From assembly GCF_012927325.1 (NCBI RefSeq), contig NZ_JABBGI010000021.1, positions 17,393-81,392 on the forward strand: a DNA stretch of 64,000 nt, read 5' to 3'. Shown piece by piece: positions 1-7,758 of this stretch. The translations under genes and the position numbers were made by a program. The notes under the pieces are model-generated. The model did no database searches and had not been told where the DNA came from. It saw only the letters and a list, made by a program, of their open reading frames with translations. The DNA is from Chryseobacterium antibioticum (GTDB taxonomy: Bacteria > Bacteroidota > Bacteroidia > Flavobacteriales > Weeksellaceae). The first letter of the stretch is position 1. The number at the start of each line of letters is the position of its first letter.

Positions 1-145
1 AGTTCAAAAATAGAAAATTGTTCCACGCCCATATCCAAATCATTGAGAATAGGATCGTATGGGTATAAACTAGAACTAGAATTAGAATCATCAACAACAT
101 CCTCATCAAGCTTTATTATTTCTTTATTTAAACCTTCATTCATTG
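1..145 (-). CDS. DUF262-like protein, N-terminal fragment (runs off window)
   Basis: The reverse strand is open from an ATG at 145 to the window edge, about 48 codons, too short for an ordinary ORF list. The N-terminus is acidic and Ser-rich (DEDVVDDSNSSSS), followed by YPYDPI and then EQFSIFEL. In DUF262 (GmrSD/DndB-like) proteins a very similar 'xQxSIFEL' segment opens the domain, so I infer a DUF262 protein. A TAnnTTTG box (reverse strand, 165-172) lies 20 nt before the ATG. The catalytic parts are outside the window, so whether it is a type IV restriction-like enzyme cannot be judged. Confidence 0.5.
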
Positions 146-503
146 TATATGGTATTTTATGACAAAAGTAAAAAAAAGATGATAATAAATATCGTATTTG
201 CTTATAAAGAAATCATTCTGAATAATAAAGATAGTTTTAGATTTTAATTGGATTATTTTTTTTTGAAGAAAATCAATACACAAAATATTTTCACTTCTGC
301 TAAAACATTTTTACTTTTCAGTAAAAAAAATCGTAAAATAAACCTCCCAACTTCTCCGTTTGTTTAAAACAACTCTGTTTGTAACTTCCGTACTCCTCCG
401 GAACTTCAAAACAAGCGTGATTCTAATCTCCGGAGGACTCCGGAAGTCTCCCGCAACGTGCAGGCAGCCAAAGAAGTGTTCCGAAGATTACGCGCAACGG
501 TAT

Positions 504-533
504 TTGTAACCTAGTGACTTTTTAATATATTTG
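504..533 (+). promoter_or_regulatory. Bacteroidota-type promoter, TTG-N19-TATATTTG
   Basis: TTG at 504-506 and TATATTTG at 526-533 match the -33/-7 consensus with 19-nt spacing. A start near 540 would leave a leader of about 40 nt to the ATG at 581. It serves the broken DUF6261 gene, so the promoter of that gene still looks intact. Confidence 0.65.
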
Positions 534-580
534 ATTCTGAAAATCAGTATCAATTCACTAACAAATACACAAAAACACGT

Positions 581-1282
581 ATGGAAATCGCACTCACCAA
601 GCTGAGTACTAAAGATCTTGCGACTTTAGCTCAGAGAACTATTTCAAATGCCTAGTCAGGGAAATATCCGGTTATTGCCAACCATCCGCTGCTTACGGAT
701 TTGCAGGACTCCTATATCGAATACGATAGGGTATATACCAAACAGGTCTACAGCGGAAAAGGAAAAGACGTTGCCGCGTTGGATCATGAAAGAGATGTTG
801 CGTACAACAGTATGAAAGCATTCCTGAACGGGTACCGGAAGCTTTCTTCTGCCGCCAATTATCAGCTGGCGGAAGACCTGTATCAGGTATTTAAAACTTT
901 CGGGCTGGATCTCGACCGAATAAGCTATTCTTCCCAGACTGCTCAAATGAAAAAGCTGATCGAAACCCTTGAAAGTTCCGAGAATACACAGAAAATCACA
1001 GCCCTTTCTCTGGAAACCGCATTGGCTGATATGAAAGCCAAACATGAAGCTTTTGAAACGCTTTTTTCTGAACAGGCAATGATTAATGCAGATCTTCGTC
1101 AGATGAAAAGCGCATCGGCCATCCGAAAGGATCTGGAAAAAAATCTGAAAGCGTATATCAGTTTATTAACCGTAATGAAAGGAGTTTCGGGTTGGGAACT
1201 TTTCTACAATGATGTTAATGAATTGGTAAAGGCCGCGAAAAATTCTTCTATCGTAACCCCCAAACCGGAAAAGCCATCTTAA
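581..1282 (+). pseudogene. DUF6261 family protein interrupted by an amber stop
   Basis: Reading from the ATG at 581 gives MEIALTKLSTKDLATLAQRT, ISNA, then TAG at 653-655 (codon 25), after which the same frame continues as SGKYPVIANHPLLTDLQ and runs to 1282. The joined protein would be 233 codons and has the layout of DUF6261 proteins of Bacteroidota (function unknown, mostly helical). Without the stop the gene is full length; with it, translation could only restart at weak TTG 701 or ATG 811, neither with a clear ribosome site. The promoter at 504-533 and the terminator at 1296-1326 are intact, so the lesion looks recent. Alternatives are a base error or amber readthrough. Confidence 0.7.
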
Positions 1283-1295
1283 AACAATAGGAACA

Positions 1296-1326
1296 AAAAA
1301 ACTCAGCACACCGCTGAGTTTTTTTA
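1296..1326 (+). terminator. Rho-independent terminator
   Basis: Stem AAACTCAGC / GCTGAGTTT with a 5-nt loop followed by a T run. It closes the DUF6261 unit and faces the end of the minus-strand XRE gene. Confidence 0.85.
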
Positions 1327-1351
1327 TATCTGATAATCAAAATTCGACTAT

Positions 1352-1717
1352 TTATTTTTTATACTTTTTCAGTTCTTCCTCCAACCTTTGATTTTCCTTT
1401 TTCAGAATCTGTATAAGCTCTCTCTGGCTTTCCAGAAGGAATTCCGGGACATTGCAGTAATAATTACCATTGATATTCCCTACATCAATTGTATTGTTAT
1501 TAAAATGATTTATGTTTTTAGCTTCATCTTCCTGATAAATTTCCTCCAAAGGAACTTCAAGAAAACGGGCGATTTTTTCCCATTCTTCTTTTCGGATGCT
1601 TACATCTCCGCTTTCTTTTCTGCTGTAGTTGGAAACATCTGTTGCAATGATATCTGCGATCTGCTGTTGTGTAAAGCCTTTTCTTTTTCTTACGTCGCGT
1701 AGTTTTTCTTTTTGCAT
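1352..1717 (-). CDS. XRE-family transcriptional regulator
   Basis: A 121-residue protein with an N-terminal Cro/C1-type helix-turn-helix at about residues 5-62: LRDVRKRKGFTQQQIADII, then SNYSRKESGDVSIRKEEWEKIA, LEVPLEEIY. After a short Asn-rich linker the last 30 residues (ELIQILKKENQRLEEELK) form a probable coiled coil, which suggests dimerisation. This small XRE plus coiled-coil architecture is common in Chryseobacterium. It has its own unit, convergent with the DUF6261 gene, and no partner gene identifies its target. DNA binding is well supported; the regulon is unknown. Confidence 0.85.
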   Translation of the reverse strand: MQKEKLRDVRKRKGFTQQQIADIIATDVSNYSRKESGDVSIRKEEWEKIARFLEVPLEEIYQEDEAKNINHFNNNTIDVGNINGNYYCNVPEFLLESQRELIQILKKENQRLEEELKKYKK

Positions 1718-1834
1718 AACCGTATTTTGTACAAATATGCAAAATATTACGCAAAAAAAATAGGGGTTAGGTTTTTTAGCGGCAACATTTGATGATTCTT
1801 TTTTGTTTCAGATCAAAGGGTATTCTTTGCTTTG

Positions 1835-2017
1835 TTGGGAAATCGCAAAAGCGCAAGGTTTCTTACAGCTGCATGAATATTTAAAGCGCAAGAAAATCAA
1901 AGACTTTCAGCTATAGATTCATTGTGAAATGGGCGGTACTAAATTTTATCAGAGATAAAATCTTTGCACCTTAAAACGTGTTTTTGTCATATAACTTGCG
2001 TCTTTGCGATGTTCCAA
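1835..2017. repeat. MITE-like element with 23-bp terminal inverted repeats
   Basis: The ends 1835-1857 and 1995-2017 are inverted copies matching at 19 of 23 positions; the core TCGCAAAAGCGCAAG pairs with CTTGCGTCTTTGCGA. The 183-bp interval has no gene and contains further copies of the same words (AAGCGCAAG, ATCTTTGCACC). Size, terminal repeats and lack of coding sequence resemble a miniature inverted-repeat element. Similar 'CGCAAAGGCGCAAAG' words are frequent between genes in flavobacteria as I recall, but a target-site duplication is not obvious. Confidence 0.55.
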
Positions 2018-2117
2018 CCATAAAAAATAAAAGTTTTTTACGGCTTGTTTTTACAGAACTTGTCTAAATATTTCCAACCTTTTCCATAATTACAGCATCT
2101 CTATATAAAAAGAGACT

Positions 2118-2840
2118 ATGAAAATCACCATACCAAAACCATGTCACGAAAACTGGGAAATGATGACGCCCGAAGAGAAAGGTAGATTTTGTTCCGTTTG
2201 TTCCAAAACTGTCCGGGATTTCGCCGGGGCTTCTGATCAGGAAATTATAGAGGTTTTTTCCCATTCTTCAGAAGATATTTGTGGAAATTTTAATGCATCG
2301 CAGCTTAACAGAGATCTGCAATATTCTTTTATCAATTCACTCTTTACGAAGTTTGCGGTCGGTTTTATGTTGACAACAGGAGGATTTGTTTCCGTATATG
2401 CACAGCAAAATGAAGTACACGATACTTTAAAATCAGACGAAATAAAAGACGTTGTGATCTTCCCCCAAAAACAAAAAAAACTGCTGGGTTCAACGACCGT
2501 AATACCGGGAAATCTTATAGCGAATACTCAACAGAGTGAAATGCAGGCCCAGCTGAGCGGTTTGATGGGTAAGGGAATTTCCACTGTACAACAAGACGAT
2601 AAAGCTCATCGGAAAATGAGGATCGGAGGTGCTTCATCAACGCTGAGGAGTACTGAAAAGCCTTTATGTGTAATCAATGGAAAGGTGAGTAGTTTTGAAG
2701 AACTCAGTTCGATGGACACTAAAATAATAAAAACGATGAATGTTCTGAAAGGGGCTTCTGCAACGGCAATTTATGGCTCAAAAGCTCAAAACGGCGTTAT
2801 TGTAGTAACCACTAAAAAGAAAGAAAAGCTAAAAAAATAA
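2118..2840 (+). CDS. TonB-dependent receptor plug-domain protein
   Basis: A 240-residue protein in three parts. Residues 1-60 hold a Cys motif (PCHENW, FCSVCSKTVRDF, DICGNF) typical of small flavobacterial membrane proteins. A hydrophobic segment around residues 80-95 (FAVGFMLTTGGFVSVYA) is a probable membrane span. The C-terminal 85 residues resemble a TonB receptor plug: CVINGK, then NVLKGASATAIYGSKAQNGVIVVTTKK, the signature stretch of SusC-like plugs. It has no barrel, so it is not a receptor itself; related stand-alone plug proteins often sit with regulatory or TonB partners, which are absent here. The role is unknown. Confidence 0.7.
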   Translation: MKITIPKPCHENWEMMTPEEKGRFCSVCSKTVRDFAGASDQEIIEVFSHSSEDICGNFNASQLNRDLQYSFINSLFTKFAVGFMLTTGGFVSVYAQQNEVHDTLKSDEIKDVVIFPQKQKKLLGSTTVIPGNLIANTQQSEMQAQLSGLMGKGISTVQQDDKAHRKMRIGGASSTLRSTEKPLCVINGKVSSFEELSSMDTKIIKTMNVLKGASATAIYGSKAQNGVIVVTTKKKEKLKK

Positions 2841-2873
2841 CGAGTTGCGGCGATCGAAGATCGCCGCAACTCG
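2841..2873. terminator. 15-bp perfect hairpin with GAA loop, shared by convergent genes
   Basis: CGAGTTGCGGCGATC, loop GAA, then its exact complement, starting on the base after the stop codon of the plug gene and followed by TTTTAAATT. It lies between convergent genes and could end transcripts from both sides. It has the same design as the hairpins at 8355, 31516 and 35947. Confidence 0.7.
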
Positions 2874-2899
2874 TTTTAAATTATTTCAAAAGCAAAAAC

Positions 2900-3457
2900 T
2901 TACTTTTTTACCGCTGCAATAGCAGCCTCATAATTAGGTTCATGCGAAATATCATCCACCTGCTCTTCATACACAATCTTTCCTGAAGGATCAATTACCA
3001 CAACGGCTCTGCTTAAAAGCCCTTTCATCACAGAATCTGTGATTTCCACCCCATAAGTTTTCCCGAAATCAGAACGGAAATCCGAAAGCATCACCACATG
3101 CTTGATTCCTTCTGCACCACAAAATCTTTTTTGGGCAAAAGGAAGATCTTTGGAAATACAAAGAACCACTGTGTTTGGAATATTAGCTGCATCTTCATTG
3201 AAATGATGTACAGAAGCCGAACAAACACCTGTATCTACACTTGGGAAAATATTAAGAATAATGAATTTTCCTTTGTAAGAATCAAGAGTCTGATCCTTCA
3301 TCGTAACATCTGTAAGCGTAAACTTGGGCGCTGCCTTATTCACTGCCGGCAGTTTGGCGTAGGTATGTACCGGTTTTCCTCCCATCATTACTGTATTCTG
3401 AGCGAACGTACATACTGAGAAAAGGAATAACGTACTGAAAATTATTTTTGAAAACAT
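2900..3457 (-). CDS. tpx: Exported thiol peroxidase (Tpx-like peroxiredoxin)
   Basis: A 185-residue peroxiredoxin reducing peroxides through cysteine chemistry. A signal peptide (MFSKIIFSTLFLFSVCTFAQ) precedes the domain, so the enzyme should act in the periplasm. The peroxidatic Cys is in FPSVDTGVCSASV and the resolving Cys in KRFCGAEG, the Tpx pair; SDFRSDFGKTYGV and GLLSRAVVVID are conserved Tpx stretches. A cytoplasmic paralogue lies at 19761. A TAATTTTG box (reverse, 3475-3482) sits 18 nt before the ATG. Its periplasmic reductant is not encoded nearby. Confidence 0.9.
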   Translation of the reverse strand: MFSKIIFSTLFLFSVCTFAQNTVMMGGKPVHTYAKLPAVNKAAPKFTLTDVTMKDQTLDSYKGKFIILNIFPSVDTGVCSASVHHFNEDAANIPNTVVLCISKDLPFAQKRFCGAEGIKHVVMLSDFRSDFGKTYGVEITDSVMKGLLSRAVVVIDPSGKIVYEEQVDDISHEPNYEAAIAAVKK

Positions 3458-3635
3458 GTAATTTTATTTTGAAACAAAATTATTCTTTTTTTAGTCTCCG
3501 TTTGTTAATTTTAATTCAAATACCCGATAAATAGAGCAAATCTATCAACTGCCTCTTTTTAAAATCGATTTTAACGGCTACCTTTATTCTGTATAATTTT
3601 AGAATCACACTCAGTTATCAAAAAAAATAAAATTT

Positions 3636-5264
3636 ATGGATTCAGTAAATAAGCCGTTATTTCAAGATATTTTTAAAAGCGAAAGCGAAATTCCAGAAGA
3701 ATTTAAAGTTCCCGAGATCCACCAAAAGGTCTACCTTCTCAATGGAGAACTGGTAGAATGGAAAGGAGAGGTTCAGGATATCTACTCACCCGTCTGTATT
3801 CCTACAGAAAACGGCCTGGAAAGAAAACTTCTCGGAAGTATTCCCAATATCGGCCCCAAAGAAGCAATGGAAGTTCTTGAAGCTTGCGTGAGAGCCTATG
3901 ATAATGGCTTGGGCGAATGGCCAACCATGTCTGTAGAAGGACGTATACAATGCATGCAGAAGTTTGTTTATCTCATGATTGAGCAGCGTGACCTGGTCAT
4001 CAAACTGCTGATGTGGGAGATCGGAAAAACGCTCGCCGACTCTACTAAAGAATTTGACAGAACCGTAGATTACATCAATCAAACCATTGATGCCTTGAAA
4101 GATCTGGACCGGGAATCTTCCCGTTTTCAGGAAGCTGAAGGAACCATAGCGCAGATCAGAAGAGCTCCGTTGGGCGTTGTTTTAAGCATGGGACCATTCA
4201 ATTATCCTTTAAATGAGATCTTCACCACATTGATTCCTGCACTGATCATGGGAAATACGATATTGTTTAAACTTCCAAAGCATGGTGTTTTAGCCCATTA
4301 TCCTTTACTGAATGCATTTAAAGAAGCCTTCCCGAAAGGAACGGTAAATACCCTTTACGGTAAAGGTTCAGAGATCATTACCCCGATCATGGAAAGTGGA
4401 AAAGTAAATGTTCTGGCCTTTATCGGATCTAGCAAAGTGGCGAACGGACTGAAAAAGCTGCACCCTAAAGTCAACCGTTTGCGCGCCATCCTGAGCCTTG
4501 ATGCTAAAAATGCTGCCATCGTGACTAAAAATGCCAATCTGGATGTTGCGGTGAGCGAATGTATCCTTGGAGCATTATCTTTCAACGGGCAGCGCTGTAC
4601 CGCCCTAAAATTGATATTTGTTCAAAAAGAAATTGCTGAAGAATTTATACAAAAATTAAGTGCTGCTGTTTCTGCCCTGAAGCCGGGGCTGCCGTGGGAA
4701 AAAGACGTCAAAGTAACCCCACTTCCTGAAGTAAACAAACCTCCTTATCTGAAAGAATGTATTGAAGATGCTTTGGCAAAAGGTGGAAAAGTTTTAAATG
4801 AAAACGGAGGATTTACAGAAGAATCTTTTGTTTTTCCTGCAGTGGTTTATCCGGTTAACAGCGAGATGAAATTATATCATGAAGAACAGTTTGGTCCGGT
4901 GATCCCGGTGGTTCCGTTTGAAGATATAGAAGAGCCTATCGATTATCAGGTGAATGCGTCCCACGGAATGCAGGTGAGCATCTTCAGTGAAGATCCGCAG
5001 GAAGTTTCCAGGCTAATCGATCCGTTTGTGAATCTGGTAAGCCGTGTCAACATCAATTGTCAGGCGCAACGTGGACCGGATGTTTTTCCGTTTACAGGAA
5101 GAAAAGACAGCGCAGAAGGAACACTTTCTGTATTTGATGCGCTTCGCTCATTTTCAATCAGGTCTCTGGTAGCTGCAAAACTGACGGATTCCAATAAGAA
5201 ATTATTAAATACAATCGTGAGAGAACATGATTCTAATTTTCTAAGCACAGACTACATTTTCTAG
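3636..5264 (+). CDS. gapN: NADP-dependent glyceraldehyde-3-phosphate dehydrogenase (GapN type)
   Basis: A 542-residue aldehyde dehydrogenase-superfamily protein. The nucleophile Cys is in FNGQRCTALK; the general-base/cofactor region is LSLDAKNAAIV; the Rossmann part shows GVVLSMGPFNYP and IGSSKVANGLKKL. The overall pattern is that of non-phosphorylating GapN, which oxidises glyceraldehyde-3-phosphate to 3-phosphoglycerate with NADP, bypassing an ATP-forming step and supplying NADPH. It is about 60 residues longer than classic GapN, mostly an N-terminal extension as in other flavobacterial members. Single-gene unit with its own terminator at 5297. Confidence 0.85.
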   Translation: MDSVNKPLFQDIFKSESEIPEEFKVPEIHQKVYLLNGELVEWKGEVQDIYSPVCIPTENGLERKLLGSIPNIGPKEAMEVLEACVRAYDNGLGEWPTMSVEGRIQCMQKFVYLMIEQRDLVIKLLMWEIGKTLADSTKEFDRTVDYINQTIDALKDLDRESSRFQEAEGTIAQIRRAPLGVVLSMGPFNYPLNEIFTTLIPALIMGNTILFKLPKHGVLAHYPLLNAFKEAFPKGTVNTLYGKGSEIITPIMESGKVNVLAFIGSSKVANGLKKLHPKVNRLRAILSLDAKNAAIVTKNANLDVAVSECILGALSFNGQRCTALKLIFVQKEIAEEFIQKLSAAVSALKPGLPWEKDVKVTPLPEVNKPPYLKECIEDALAKGGKVLNENGGFTEESFVFPAVVYPVNSEMKLYHEEQFGPVIPVVPFEDIEEPIDYQVNASHGMQVSIFSEDPQEVSRLIDPFVNLVSRVNINCQAQRGPDVFPFTGRKDSAEGTLSVFDALRSFSIRSLVAAKLTDSNKKLLNTIVREHDSNFLSTDYIF

Positions 5265-5296
5265 ATAGATTTCTGATTCTATTTAACATAAAATAA

Positions 5297-5334
5297 TAAT
5301 CCTCAATAAATTTATTTATTTTTTGAGGATTTTG
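5297..5334 (+). terminator. Terminator after gapN
   Basis: AATCCTCAA ... TTGAGGATT stem with a long T-rich loop, followed by TTTGT. Confidence 0.7.
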
Positions 5335-5420
5335 TACTTTGAGACAGAGAGTTTTTAGTTTTTTGTGTTAAAAAAGCAGTGTTTTTATCAAAATGCTGCT
5401 TTACGAGTAGAGTTTCGAAC

Positions 5421-5930
5421 ATGTCTTTAATGGAAAAAGAATTTTTAGAGAAAATAGAGAAGCATAAAGGTGTTATCTTCAAGATCTCTAAAATGTATAT
5501 GGACGATCAGGATGATCAAAATGATCTTTATCAGGAGATCATTTATCAGGCCTGGAAATCATACGGAGATTTCCAGAGGAGGAGTGACTTCTCTACATGG
5601 CTTTACCGGACTGCACTTAATACAGCGATTGTATTTTTGCGCAGTGAAAAAAAACGTAGTTTTATACAAAATCAGGGTATAGAGAATCTTGTAGTTCCAC
5701 ATGAATCCTATAATGATGCAGATGATAGAAATATGAAGCTGATGTATGAGGCTATCCACCAACTCAGTCCTATAGACAAGGCACTTATTTTTTTCTTTTT
5801 GGAAGATTTTCCGGGCAAAGAGATCGCCCGTCAGCTAGGTATTACCGAAGTGAATGCCCGTGTAAAGATGAATAGAGCCAAGACAAAATTAAAGGAAATC
5901 ATCGAAAAGCAAAAGAGTGACCAGATTTAA
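5421..5930 (+). CDS. RNA polymerase sigma factor, ECF-type (copy 1)
   Basis: About 169 residues. Region 2 is seen as KISKMYMDDQDDQNDLYQEI, then YGDFQRRSDFSTWLYRTALN (helix 2.4-like), and region 4 as LSPIDKALIFFFLEDFPGKE, IARQLGITEVNARVKMNRAK (helix-turn-helix). I start at ATG 5421 (MSLMEKEFLEKIEKHKG) because the paralogue at 7240 begins MNSLEQEFLDKIEKHKG; an upstream in-frame start at 5379 adds an unconserved tail. The gene is followed after 12 nt by a membrane protein gene, its likely anti-sigma partner. The pair is duplicated at 7240-8349. Confidence 0.9.
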   Translation: MSLMEKEFLEKIEKHKGVIFKISKMYMDDQDDQNDLYQEIIYQAWKSYGDFQRRSDFSTWLYRTALNTAIVFLRSEKKRSFIQNQGIENLVVPHESYNDADDRNMKLMYEAIHQLSPIDKALIFFFLEDFPGKEIARQLGITEVNARVKMNRAKTKLKEIIEKQKSDQI

Positions 5931-5942
5931 AAACAAAAACAA

Positions 5943-6758
5943 ATGGAGTTAGAAAATTTTAAAACACTTTGGAATAAAGACAACAAAGAGGATTTGCCTG
6001 AAATTTCCATTGAAAAACAGACAGAGATCCATTCACCAATGCAAATGCTCAGGATCAATATGGAAACAGAATTCTGGCTGATGGTTGTCACCATGCCTAT
6101 GCTTCTGATAGGATTTCCGTTTGCTTCCGGAGATACAAATATTGTCACCATATCAGCTTTTGTCGTTGCACTGACGATGGGGTTTATTATTTATTTCTAT
6201 TCCCGTTTTCTCAAGCTTTACAAAATACTTCGTAAAAGTGGTATCAATACAAACTATGATCTGTTTAACCTTAAAACACAGCTTTTAATATCGAAAGAAA
6301 TCTACATTTCCTATTATATTTCCTACATTCCGCTTGCTTTTCTGTTATCGCTCATCAAGATCAACTTTCATTTTGAAGCGAAATACAACCTGGCTATTTT
6401 TGGAGTCAGTTTTCTGATGACCCTGATGCTGGTCTGGTTCATTATAAAATATTGGATCTATTATATGTACGGCCGCTATATAGAAGATGTGGTACGCTTG
6501 GTGGATGAACTGAATGGTCTGGAAATAGAACAGAAAAAGGCCAGAAAAAATTCATGGTTTGAGCGCTCCCAGAGATTTTTCATGAATAAATTCGGGCTCA
6601 AAGGAAATATCCTGAATACGGTGATATGGTTTGTCTCGGTATATATTTTTATCATTATATTTTTGACGCTGGTTCTTTTGCTATTCATCATTATCGGTGT
6701 AAAACTTGATTTTATTGATCTTCACATACTTCAAAAAGCGTTAGACAGACTGAATTGA
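5943..6758 (+). CDS. Membrane protein, probable partner (anti-sigma-like) of sigma copy 1
   Basis: A 271-residue protein starting MELENFKTLWNKDNKEDLPE, a short soluble head, then about five hydrophobic spans: FWLMVVTMPMLLIGFPFA, IVTISAFVVALTMGFIIY, YISYIPLAFLLSL, LAIFGVSFLMTLMLVWFII and a C-terminal FVSVYIFIIIFLTLVLLLF. It follows the sigma gene by 12 nt. The second copy at 7759 has the same head (MNIDELKNAWNED...EISMEQ) but only 196 residues and lacks the last span. Anti-sigma function is inferred from position and head-plus-membrane layout; no ZAS zinc motif is present. Confidence 0.7.
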   Translation: MELENFKTLWNKDNKEDLPEISIEKQTEIHSPMQMLRINMETEFWLMVVTMPMLLIGFPFASGDTNIVTISAFVVALTMGFIIYFYSRFLKLYKILRKSGINTNYDLFNLKTQLLISKEIYISYYISYIPLAFLLSLIKINFHFEAKYNLAIFGVSFLMTLMLVWFIIKYWIYYMYGRYIEDVVRLVDELNGLEIEQKKARKNSWFERSQRFFMNKFGLKGNILNTVIWFVSVYIFIIIFLTLVLLLFIIIGVKLDFIDLHILQKALDRLN

Positions 6759-6783
6759 TTTCTTCATAAATTTAATCATATCC

Positions 6784-6823
6784 ATTAGTCCCGACAGACA
6801 TTTTCTGATGGGGCTATTTTTTT
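6784..6823 (+). terminator. Terminator after sigma module 1
   Basis: TAGTCCC/GGGGCTA and CAGA/TCTG paired arms followed by ATTTTTTTA. Confidence 0.7.
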
Positions 6824-6940
6824 ATACGAATTAATAAAAAATCGGTCTGTTAAAAACCGCCTGTATGAGAGGGCTAAGGAGCTTGTGAAAATGACAAGAA
6901 ATATAATATTGTTTTTTAATGTAAATTTTTCCCCAAATGG

Positions 6941-6970
6941 TGTAACATTTTTTCTTTTTTTCTACTAACT
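6941..6970 (+). promoter_or_regulatory. Putative ECF-sigma promoter box 1, TGTAAC-N18-CTAACT
   Basis: TGTAAC at 6941-6946 and CTAACT at 6965-6970, with 18 nt between. The same two words with the same spacing occur at 7193-7222 just before the second sigma gene. TGTAAC-type -35 boxes are associated with ECF factors in Bacteroidota as I recall; assignment to the local sigma factors is inference. Box 1 points into a stretch with no ORF that ends in a terminator at 7146. Confidence 0.45.
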
Positions 6971-6974
6971 ATTA

Positions 6975-7178
6975 GAAATATAAAATGTTAGTCACATATT
7001 TTAGTTGTTGAGGCTCAAATTTTTAACTAACTGTTTAATTTAATAGATAAACCATTTAAGAGAAAGTTTATAGATTAAGATTATTTCGTCCAAAGGCTAT
7101 GTTTTTTAACGGATGCTTGAGAAAAACTAAATAAAACACACAATGAGACCCGGCAGGAATTTTCTGTTGGGTTTTTTA
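6975..7178 (+). ncRNA. Candidate small RNA between two sigma modules
   Basis: About 200 nt framed by the TGTAAC-N18-CTAACT box upstream and a good terminator downstream, with no convincing reading frame inside. The 480-nt gap between module 1 and module 2 is otherwise unexplained. It could instead be a long attenuated leader of the second sigma gene. No sequence match to a known RNA family was recognised. Confidence 0.3.
7146..7178 (+). terminator. Terminator upstream of second sigma gene
   Basis: ACCCGGCAG / CTGTTGGGT (one stem, G-U pairs allowed), 7-nt loop, followed by TTTTTTATTTT. No protein gene precedes it directly. Confidence 0.75.
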
Positions 7179-7192
7179 TTTTAAAAAATATT

Positions 7193-7222
7193 TGTAACAT
7201 TTTTTTACAATTAAAACTAACT
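7193..7222 (+). promoter_or_regulatory. Putative ECF-sigma promoter box 2, TGTAAC-N18-CTAACT
   Basis: TGTAAC at 7193-7198, CTAACT at 7217-7222, spacing identical to box 1, and 18 nt before the ATG at 7240. It suggests autoregulation of the second sigma gene. Confidence 0.45.
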
Positions 7223-7239
7223 CTATAGAGCCCGAAGAT

Positions 7240-7740
7240 ATGAACTCGTTAGAGCAGGAATTTTTAGACAAAATAGAAAAACATAAAGGAATCATTTTTA
7301 AGATTTCTAAAATGTATATGTCCGAAAAAGACGACCGCGATGATCTTTTTCAGGAAATTACCTACCAGATTTGGAAAGCCTATCTCAACTTCAGAGGGCA
7401 GAGTGAATTTTCTACTTGGCTGTACAGGATTGCCCTCAACACCGCTATTATTTTTCTGAAATCTGAGAAAAAGAGAAGTTTTATTTCTAATGGGGAATTG
7501 TCCGTCTTTAAAGTCATTCAGGATGAATATGATGACGGAAAAGAAGAGAAACTTGCTCAGATGTATAGAGCGATCCGTCAGTTGAATCCTATCGATAAAG
7601 CTTTTATTTTTTACTATCTGGAAGATTTTTCAGGAAAAGATATTGCAGAGCAGATGGGGATTTCCGAAGGTAATGCAAGGGTAAGAATGAACCGCGCCAA
7701 AAATAAGCTTAAGGATATCCTGAACTCAAATAAATCATAA
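7240..7740 (+). CDS. RNA polymerase sigma factor, ECF-type (copy 2)
   Basis: A 166-residue paralogue of the factor at 5421. Region 2: ISKMYMSEKDDRDDLFQEIT and FRGQSEFSTWLYRIALNTA; region 4: LNPIDKAFIFYYLEDFSGKD, IAEQMGISEGNARVRMNRAK. Most of the difference from copy 1 lies in the linker (residues about 85-110), so both should read related promoters. The gene starts with MNSLEQEF after a TGTAAC-N18-CTAACT box and is followed 18 nt later by its membrane partner. Both copies keep the helix-turn-helix intact, so neither looks dead. Confidence 0.9.
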   Translation: MNSLEQEFLDKIEKHKGIIFKISKMYMSEKDDRDDLFQEITYQIWKAYLNFRGQSEFSTWLYRIALNTAIIFLKSEKKRSFISNGELSVFKVIQDEYDDGKEEKLAQMYRAIRQLNPIDKAFIFYYLEDFSGKDIAEQMGISEGNARVRMNRAKNKLKDILNSNKS

Positions 7741-7758
7741 TTTTTAAATCAATCCCAA

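Noticed and set aside
653..655. Amber codon as an alternative genetic code
   Set aside because: All other genes in the window end normally at TAA, TAG or TGA, and a second broken gene uses TAA, so recoding is unlikely.
5327..5345. TACTTTG as promoter of the first sigma gene
   Set aside because: One base short of TAnnTTTG and located in the gapN terminator region; no TGTAAC box either.
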